64,000 nucleotides of DNA, taken from positions 1,612,001-1,676,000 of the forward strand of contig NZ_CP011502.1 of assembly GCF_001509405.1 (NCBI RefSeq). The letters are read 5' to 3'. Shown one piece after another: positions 58,507 through 64,000 of this stretch. The DNA comes from Aeromicrobium erythreum. Lineage in GTDB: Bacteria > Actinomycetota > Actinomycetes > Propionibacteriales > Nocardioidaceae. A model generated the notes under the pieces. It had not been told where the DNA came from and did not search any database. It saw only the letters and a program-made list of their open reading frames with translations. Both the position numbers and the translations under genes were made by a program. Each line of letters begins with the position of its first letter. Within the stretch, counting starts at the first letter, position 1.

Positions 58507-59930
58507 GCGAGTCCGACACGAACGTCGCCAGCAGGCTGGGCATCGACCCCGCGGTCGACCGCGACCTGGAGGGCGCGCACGACGGACTCGAGCTCGCCGA
58601 GCGTCAGTCGCTGCGGCGCGTCGCCGGGCTGCGCACCGAGCTCGAGGACATCACCGAGGTCGAGTACCGCCAGCTGCGGCTCGAGCGGGTCGTGCTGGTC
58701 GGCGTGTGGACCGAGGGCAGTGCGGAGGACGCCGAGAACTCCCTCGCCGAGCTGAAGCTGCTCGCCGAGACCGCGGGCTCCGACGTCCTCGACGCGCTGC
58801 TGCAGCGTCGTCAGCGGCCCGACCCCGCCACCTTCATCGGCAGCGGCAAGGTCGAGGAGCTCACCGCCGCCGTGCAGGCCACCGGCGCCGACACGATCAT
58901 CTGCGACGGCGAGCTCGCGCCCAGCCAGCTGCGCAACCTCGAGGACCGCACCAAGGTCAAGGTCGTCGACCGGACGGCGCTGATCCTCGACATCTTCGCG
59001 CAGCACGCGAAGTCGGCGGAGGGCAAGGCGCAGGTCGAGCTCGCCCAGCTGCAGTACCAGACCCAGCGTCTGCGCGGATGGGGCGGCAACCTCTCGCGCC
59101 AGGCCGGCGGACGCGCTGCCGGCGGTGAGGGCATCGGTGGTCGTGGTCCCGGTGAGACGAAGCTCGAGACCGATCGGCGTCGCATCCAGTCCCGCATGGC
59201 GAAGCTGCGTCGAGAGCTCACGGCGCTGCGCACCACCCGCGACATCAAGAAGGCGCGGCGTCGGCGCAACGAGGTCCCGGCCGTCGTCATCGCCGGCTAC
59301 ACCAATGCCGGCAAGTCGAGCCTGCTCAACCGGCTGACCGGCGCGGGCGTGCTGGTGGAGGACGCGCTGTTCGCGACCCTCGACCCCACGACGCGCAAGA
59401 CGCAGACGAGCGACGGACGCGTGTTCACGATGTCCGACACCGTCGGCTTCGTGCGACACCTGCCGCACCAGCTGGTCGAGGCGTTCCGCTCCACGCTGGA
59501 GGAGGTGGCCGAGGCCGACCTCGTGCTCCACGTCGTGGACGCCTCGCACCCCGACCCCGCCGGCCAGATCGCGGCCGTGCGCGAGGTGTTCGCCGAGATC
59601 GAGGCGCTGCACGTGCCGGAGATCATCGTCCTCAACAAGGCCGACGCCGCCGACCCGCTCGAGGTCAAGCAGCTGCTCGCCCGCGAGCCGCACGCCGTCG
59701 TCGTCAGCGCGCGTACGGGCGAGGGCGTCGACGAGCTGCTCGCCGCCATCGAGGCCGACCTGCCCCGACCCGCGGTGCGCGTCGAGGTCGTGGTGCCCTA
59801 CGAGCGCGGTGACCTCCTCAACCAGGTGCACGAGACCGGCGAGATCGAGGAGCTGGCGCACGAGTCCGACGGCACCCACCTCGTCGCCCGCGTCTCCGAC
59901 GACCTCGCCCACCAGCTCAACGCCCTCTGA
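58503..59930 (+). CDS. hflX: Ribosome-associated GTPase HflX
   Basis: HflX splits stalled ribosomes. The 475-residue protein has the N-terminal HflX domain (about 55-195: LAELKLLAETAGSDVLDALLQRRQRPDPATFIGSGKVEEL, then RTALILDIFAQHAKSAEGKAQVELAQLQY), the glycine-rich linker GGEGIGGRGPGETKLETDRRRI and the G domain. G-domain motifs are AGYTNAGKSSLLNRL near 264, DTVGFVRHLPHQLVEAFRSTLEE (G3) and LNKADAAD (G4). Last gene of the miaA-dapF-hflX group; a 1.1-kb repeat region follows. Confidence 0.96.
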   Translation: MSESDTNVASRLGIDPAVDRDLEGAHDGLELAERQSLRRVAGLRTELEDITEVEYRQLRLERVVLVGVWTEGSAEDAENSLAELKLLAETAGSDVLDALLQRRQRPDPATFIGSGKVEELTAAVQATGADTIICDGELAPSQLRNLEDRTKVKVVDRTALILDIFAQHAKSAEGKAQVELAQLQYQTQRLRGWGGNLSRQAGGRAAGGEGIGGRGPGETKLETDRRRIQSRMAKLRRELTALRTTRDIKKARRRRNEVPAVVIAGYTNAGKSSLLNRLTGAGVLVEDALFATLDPTTRKTQTSDGRVFTMSDTVGFVRHLPHQLVEAFRSTLEEVAEADLVLHVVDASHPDPAGQIAAVREVFAEIEALHVPEIIVLNKADAADPLEVKQLLAREPHAVVVSARTGEGVDELLAAIEADLPRPAVRVEVVVPYERGDLLNQVHETGEIEELAHESDGTHLVARVSDDLAHQLNAL

Positions 59931-59951
59931 TCACGCGCCCAGCGGTGCGTC

Positions 59952-60917
59952 CGCTGGTCGAGTAGCGGAGGGTTTTGCTGGTCGAGTGCCTCCACGAGCG
60001 CTAGCGAGGGGAGGTGTATCGAGACCACTCGGAGCGGTCGCTGGGGGTTGGTCCGCGCGGAGCCGTTGCCGCGTGGTCTCGATACGCGGGACTTCGCAAG
60101 CTCGTCCCTGCTACTCGACCAGCGAACCCACCGCTGGTCGAGTGCCTCCACGAGCGCCAGCGAGGGGAGGTGTATCGAGACCACTCTGAGCCGTCGCTGG
60201 GAGCCGGCTCGCGCTGGGCCGTTGCCGGGTGGTCTCGATACGCGGGACCTCGCAAGCTCGTCCCCGCTACTCGACCAGCGAAACCCTCCGCTGGTCGAGT
60301 GCCTCCACGAGCGCCAGCGAGGGGAGGTGTATCGAGACCACTCCAAGCCGTCGCCGGGGGGTTGGTCCGCGCTGAGCTGTTGCCGGGTGGTCTCGATACG
60401 CATCGCAAGCTCGTCCCTGCTACTCGACCAGCGAACCCACCGCTGGTCGAGTAGTCGGGCTTGGCGAGGAACGAGCCTGAGCCCGACGTATCGAGACCAC
60501 TCTGGGCTTTCGCTGGGGGTCGGCTCGCGCTGGGCCGTCGCGGGGTGGTCTCGATACGCATCGCAAGCTCGTCCCTGCTACTCGACCAGCGAACCCACCG
60601 CTGGTCGAGTAGTCGGGCTTGGCGAGGAACGAGCCTGAGCCCGACGTATCGAGACCACTCTGGGCCGTCGCTGGGGGTTGGTCCGCGCGGAGCTGTTGCC
60701 GGGTGGTCTCGATACGCAGGGACTTCGCAAGCTCGTCCCTGCTACTCGACCAGCGAACCCACCGCTGGTCGAGTGCCTCCACGAGCGTTAGCGAGGGGAG
60801 GTGTATCGAGACCACTCTGGGCTTTCGCTGGGAGCCGGCTCGCGCTGGGCCGTTGCCGGGTGGTCTCGATACGCAGCACGACGCTCGTTCCTCGCGCGTG
60901 CTGCTACTCGACCAGCG
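59952..60917. repeat. Six tandem ~150-bp palindromic repeat units
   Basis: Units at 59978-60124, 60134-60280, 60291-60433, 60443-60591, 60601-60755 and 60765-60917, separated by an AACCCACC-like linker (period 152-164 bp). Each has an outer inverted repeat CGCTGGTCGAGT/ACTCGACCAGCG and an inner one GTATCGAGACCAC/GTGGTCTCGATAC around a ~44-bp divergent centre. Two arm inserts lie between outer and inner stems; most can fold on themselves, giving a cloverleaf-like shape. A stray half-arm is at 59952-59964. The array sits between hflX and dinG. Open frames across it are artefacts of the repeat. Confidence 0.85.
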
Positions 60918-61015
60918 GGAGGTCTCGCCGCTTGACCACGAAAACTCTTCGCAGCGCTCGGGGCGGGCCGACGGCGTCCTGTGGACACCCGACCGACGGT
61001 GCGGAGGGGGCCGTC

Positions 61016-61021
61016 TAGGCT
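61016..61021 (+). promoter_or_regulatory. -10 hexamer TAGGCT, leaderless-type
   Basis: TAGGCT ends 7 nt before the dinG ATG. No SOS box is seen nearby. Confidence 0.4.
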
Positions 61022-61028
61022 CGCTGGC

Positions 61029-62960
61029 ATGCCTGACAGCCCGAGTGTCCGCGACGTCCTCCACGCCGCGGTCGGGGCGGTCGGGGGCACGGAGCGACCC
61101 GGGCAGGTGGCGATGGCGGAGGCGGTCGCGAAGTCGCTGGAGTCCGGGCGCCACCTCCTCGTGCAGGCCGGGACCGGCACCGGCAAGTCGCTCGGGTACC
61201 TCGTGCCGTCGCTGCTGCACCGCAAGCGTGTCGTGGTCTCCACGGCCACGCTGGGCCTGCAGCACCAGCTCGTCCAGCGCGACCTCCCCGCCCTGGTGAA
61301 GGGTGCGCACGAGGTGCTCGGCACCACACCCAGCTACGCCGTCGTCAAGGGACGCTCGAACTACGCGTGCCTGCACCGTGTGCGCGAGGGGGTGCCCGAC
61401 GACCAGGGCACGCTCGTCGACGTCCCGGAGGGGACGCTCGGTGCCGAGGTGCTCGAGCTGCGCGAGTGGGCCGAGGAGCTCGCCACCCAGCGCGGGAACG
61501 GCGACGGGTCGCACGGCGACCGCGAGTCCGCACCCTCGCACACCGACCGTGCGTGGCGGCAGGTCAGCGTCACGCACCGCGAGTGCCTCGGTGCCACGCG
61601 GTGCCCGCACGCTGCCGAGTGCTTCGTCGAGCTCGCGCGGGAGGCCGCATCGACGGCCGACGTCGTCGTCACCAACCATGCGCTCCTCGCCATCGACGCC
61701 ATCGACGGCGTGCCCATGCTCCCGGAGTACGACGCGGTCGTCGTCGACGAGGCGCACGAGCTGGCCGCCCGGGTCACCCAGGCAGCGACCGCCGACCTCG
61801 ACCCGGCCATCGTCGAACGTGCCGCGCGGCGCGGACGGCCCTACACCGACGGCGAGACCGACGACCTCAGCGACGCGGGCGACGCGCTCGCGGCCGCGCT
61901 GGCCGGCGTCCAGCCAGGGCGGATCGACCACGTCGTCGACGAGCTGCACGAGGCGCTGTCGCGCGTGCGCGACGCCGCACGCTCCTGCCTGTCGGCGTTC
62001 CCTCGCGAGAAGGCGGAGGTCGAGGGTGATGCCGCACGGCAGCAGGCCAAGGCCGGACTGGAGGAGATCCGCCTGGTCGCCGACCGGATGGCGTCCCTGC
62101 GCGAGACCGAGGTGCTGTGGATGTCGGACGCTCGCGGACCGGTGCTGCACGTGGCACCCATCGACGTCTCGGGCAGCCTGCGCGACAAGCTGTTCGAGGA
62201 GAAGACCGTCGTCCTCACCAGCGCCACGCTGACCGTCGGCGGCGGGTTCGAGCCCGTGGCCGCGTCTGTCGGCCTGTGGCGCGACGATGCCGACCGGTGG
62301 ACCGGGCTCGACGTCGGCTCGCCGTTCGACTACCGACGTCAGGGCATCCTCTACGTCGCGAAGCACCTGCCTCCGCCGGGACGCGACGGCATCACCGACG
62401 CGCAGCTCGACGAGATCGCCGACCTCCTCGAGGCCGCCGGTGGCCGGACCCTCGGGCTGTTCTCCTCACGTCGCGCCGCGGAGGCCGCGGCCGAGGGCGT
62501 CCGCACGCGCCTGCCGGGGCGGGAGATCCTCTGCCAGGGCGATGCGCATCTGTCGGAGCTGACGCGCCGGTTCGCCGCCGAGGAGGAGACCAGCCTGTTC
62601 GGCACGTTGTCGCTGTGGCAGGGCATCGACCTGCCGGGCGACACCTGTCGGCTGGTTGTCATCGACCGGGTGCCGTTCCCTCGCCCCGACGACCCGCTGA
62701 TGAGCGCCCGTCAGCGACTGGTCGAGAAGCGGGGCGGCAACGGGTTCATGAGCGTCGCCGCGTCGCATGCAGCGCTGCTCCTCGCCCAGGGTGCGGGACG
62801 GCTGATCCGGCGCACCGACGACCGCGGCGTGGTCGCGATCCTCGACCCACGCATCGTCACCGCCAGGTACGGCAGCTTCCTGGCTGCGTCGCTGCCGCCG
62901 CTGTGGCGCACGACCGACCGTGCTGCCGTGCTCGGCGCGCTGCAGCGGCTCGACACCTGA
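61029..62960 (+). CDS. dinG: DinG-family ATP-dependent DNA helicase
   Basis: An XPD/DinG-like 5'-3' Fe-S helicase. The 643-residue protein has Walker A LLVQAGTGTGKSLGYLVPSLLH near 40-61, TATLGLQHQLVQRDL, the four Fe-S Cys (YACLHR near 101 and ECLGATRCPHAAECF near 180-195), the DEAH box VVVDEAHELAAR near 240, TSATL near 396 and the motif VI region LAQGAGRLIRRTDDRGVV. ATG at 61029 matches the promoter; the upstream frame is non-coding. Convergent with lexA. Confidence 0.94.
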   Translation: MPDSPSVRDVLHAAVGAVGGTERPGQVAMAEAVAKSLESGRHLLVQAGTGTGKSLGYLVPSLLHRKRVVVSTATLGLQHQLVQRDLPALVKGAHEVLGTTPSYAVVKGRSNYACLHRVREGVPDDQGTLVDVPEGTLGAEVLELREWAEELATQRGNGDGSHGDRESAPSHTDRAWRQVSVTHRECLGATRCPHAAECFVELAREAASTADVVVTNHALLAIDAIDGVPMLPEYDAVVVDEAHELAARVTQAATADLDPAIVERAARRGRPYTDGETDDLSDAGDALAAALAGVQPGRIDHVVDELHEALSRVRDAARSCLSAFPREKAEVEGDAARQQAKAGLEEIRLVADRMASLRETEVLWMSDARGPVLHVAPIDVSGSLRDKLFEEKTVVLTSATLTVGGGFEPVAASVGLWRDDADRWTGLDVGSPFDYRRQGILYVAKHLPPPGRDGITDAQLDEIADLLEAAGGRTLGLFSSRRAAEAAAEGVRTRLPGREILCQGDAHLSELTRRFAAEEETSLFGTLSLWQGIDLPGDTCRLVVIDRVPFPRPDDPLMSARQRLVEKRGGNGFMSVAASHAALLLAQGAGRLIRRTDDRGVVAILDPRIVTARYGSFLAASLPPLWRTTDRAAVLGALQRLDT

Positions 62961-62974
62961 GGGCCCCGAGAGCA

Positions 62975-63008
62975 CGCAGACCCCGCACCTCACGGCGCGG
63001 GGTCTGCG
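62975..63008. terminator. Terminator between convergent dinG and lexA
   Basis: CGCAGACCCCGC (62975-62986) pairs with GCGGGGTCTGCG (62997-63008), 12 bp, 10-nt loop. No T-tract on either strand; bidirectional use is likely. Confidence 0.65.
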
Positions 63009-63038
63009 GGTCGGGCGACGGCGACCAAAGGACAGGGT

Positions 63039-63839
63039 TCAGAGACGACGCAGGACCGTCGTGACCTTGCCCAGGATCGTGGCGTGGGTGCCGTCGATGG
63101 GGGAGTAGTCGTCGTTGTGCGGGAGCAGCCAGACCTGGCCGTCCTTGCGCTGGAACGTCTTGACAGTGGCCTCGCCGTCGAGCATGGCGGCCACGATCTC
63201 GCCGTTCTCGGCGACCGGCTGCTGTCGGACGACCACGTAGTCGCCGTCGCAGATCGCGGCGTCGACCATCGAGTCGCCGCGCACCTCGAGCAGGAACAGC
63301 GTGCCGTCACCGACGAGCGTGCGGGGGAGCGGGAAGATCTCCTCGACCTGCTCCTCGGCGAGGATCGGCCCGCCGGCGGCGATCCGCCCGACCATGGGCA
63401 CGTACGTGGCCTCGGGGCGCTGGTCGCCGAATCCCGTCTCGTCGACGAGGGAGTCGTCGGCCGAGCTGAGCGTCCGTCGGGCCTTGACGACCTCGGGCAG
63501 GAAGATCTCGATCGCGCGGGGACGGTTGGGGTCGCGCTTGACGTAGCCGAGGCGCTCCAGCACCCGCAGCTGGTGCGCCACGGACGACGTGCTGGCCAGT
63601 CCGACGGCGCCGCCGATCTCACGCATGCTCGGCGGGTAGCCGCGCTGCTCGATCTGGTCGCGCATGAAGTGAAGGATCTTCTGCTGGCGTCCGGTGAGAC
63701 CGGTCATCTCGTCGACCGGTCCGTCGGGGAGCTCGCGCACGGAGTTGCGTGAGCCCTTCGGGCGGCCGCGGCGCGGGGCCTCGCTGGACGGGTCGACAGC
63801 GTCGTCGGCTGGGTCGTCGGCTGGGGTGTCGTCGCTCAT
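63039..63839 (-). CDS. lexA: SOS repressor LexA
   Basis: LexA represses damage genes and self-cleaves when RecA is active. The 266-residue protein has an acidic N-terminal extension (about 1-45), the winged helix ([55 protein letters not shown]), a long linker, and the peptidase S24 domain with the cleavage site in [10 protein letters not shown] near 150. The catalytic Ser is in GDSMVDA near 190 and the Lys in GEATVKTF near 227. ATG at 63839. A SOS box at 63872-63887 gives autoregulation. Confidence 0.97.
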   Translation of the reverse strand: MSDDTPADDPADDAVDPSSEAPRRGRPKGSRNSVRELPDGPVDEMTGLTGRQQKILHFMRDQIEQRGYPPSMREIGGAVGLASTSSVAHQLRVLERLGYVKRDPNRPRAIEIFLPEVVKARRTLSSADDSLVDETGFGDQRPEATYVPMVGRIAAGGPILAEEQVEEIFPLPRTLVGDGTLFLLEVRGDSMVDAAICDGDYVVVRQQPVAENGEIVAAMLDGEATVKTFQRKDGQVWLLPHNDDYSPIDGTHATILGKVTTVLRRL

Positions 63840-63871
63840 GGGGACCACGCTAGACCTCGGGAAGGACGTTT

Positions 63872-63887
63872 ACAAACACATGTTCGA
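63872..63887 (-). promoter_or_regulatory. SOS box of lexA
   Basis: On the minus strand TCGAAC-ATGT-GTTTGT matches the actinobacterial LexA site at 10 of 12 outer positions, 33 bp upstream of the lexA ATG. Confidence 0.8.
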
Positions 63888-63983
63888 CAGCGTGTCGCCG
63901 TTCGAACACGACCCTCCACGGGGCTCCTCGCGGGTGCGCTCGAGCTTGAAAACGGTGGCAGGGACGGGTGTCATCGGTCACGA

Positions 63984-63999
63984 TCGAACATTTCTTCGG
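63984..63999 (+). promoter_or_regulatory. SOS-box-like site at the window edge
   Basis: TCGAAC-ATTT-CTTCGG fits the left half of a LexA site fully, and the right half is poor. It would serve a gene beyond the window, where actinobacteria often have nrdR or nrdJ divergent from lexA. Confidence 0.3.
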
Positions 64000-64000
64000 A

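Larger units (their letters stand above)
59931..61028. other. hflX-dinG intergenic region
   Basis: 1,098 bp without a believable gene. The first 47 bp follow hflX, most of the rest is the tandem repeat array, and the last ~110 bp hold the dinG promoter (TAGGCT at 61016-61021). Confidence 0.7.

Noticed and set aside
59952..60917. Repeat array as a CRISPR locus
   Set aside because: Units are ~150 bp with internal inverted repeats and short constant linkers. There are no 25-40-bp repeats with unique spacers and no cas genes nearby.
59931..61020. Open frames within the repeat array on both strands
   Set aside because: They arise because each unit lacks stops in several frames; the peptides repeat the unit and have no start context or family similarity.
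60918..61028. SOS control of dinG
   Set aside because: No TCGAAC-N4-GTTCGA-like site is present between the repeat array and dinG, in contrast to recA and lexA.
63900..63907. GTTCGAAC as a second lexA SOS box
   Set aside because: The two half-sites overlap directly with no 4-bp spacer and no partner half-site at the right distance.

Overview
The window is about 71% GC with dense, often overlapping genes (many ATGA/GTGA/TGATG junctions), GTG starts and short intergenic gaps. Gene content and order (rimP-nusA-ylxR-infB-rbfA-truB, ribF-rpsO-pnp-dapB, thyA-folA, dapA-rnj-ftsK-pgsA-cinA-clgR, recA-recX-gluDCBA, miaB, miaA-dapF-hflX-dinG-lexA) are those of an actinobacterial chromosome. The overall look suggests Propionibacteriales/Nocardioidaceae (an Aeromicrobium- or Nocardioides-like organism), but that placement is an inference. 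No phage, IS element, CRISPR array, rRNA or convincing tRNA is visible.

Region by region: 1-6.8 kb is the translation/transcription factor operon. 6.8-11.97 kb is a block between truB and ribF, genes that are adjacent in many actinobacteria. It holds a cardiolipin-synthase-like PLD protein, a small secreted repeat protein translationally coupled to a Ser/Thr kinase, and an opposing operon of a small acidic membrane protein, a sensor kinase and an OmpR-type regulator. 12-18.5 kb carries ribF, rpsO, pnp, a lone kynureninase, dapB and a thioesterase. 18.5-24.6 kb carries azlCD, a GNAT, an SPFH protein, thyA-folA and a MarR/DUF2306 pair. 24.7-34.2 kb carries dapA, RNase J, a sirohydrochlorin-chelatase-like gene behind a GlnR-type box, ftsK, pgsA, cinA and clgR. 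34.2-45.5 kb carries recA-recX, PadR, the gluABCD-type amino-acid importer, LVIVD/DUF305 proteins and a secreted peptidase-like hydrolase. 45.6-55.6 kb has miaB followed by accessory genes: an Orn/Lys/Arg-type decarboxylase, a TetR-controlled MMPL-ABC fusion with a YhgE/Pip partner, and a HhH-GPD protein. 55.7-64 kb has miaA, dapF, hflX, a 1-kb tandem palindromic repeat array, dinG and lexA.

Most interesting signals: (1) two operator sites of the same unusual design (inverted half-site plus an 11-bp-period direct repeat) lying upstream of the secreted-protein/kinase pair and of the two-component operon itself, implying one autoregulated regulon; (2) an RND (MMPL) permease fused to a degenerate ABC ATPase domain, coupled to a YhgE/Pip protein; (3) six tandem ~150-bp units with nested perfect inverted repeats (cloverleaf-like) between hflX and dinG; (4) a near-canonical four-part GlnR box ahead of the chelatase-like gene; (5) a 131-bp segment flanked by direct repeats of the response-regulator 3' end. 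Many genes have a TANNNT hexamer 6-7 nt before the start codon, consistent with leaderless mRNAs.
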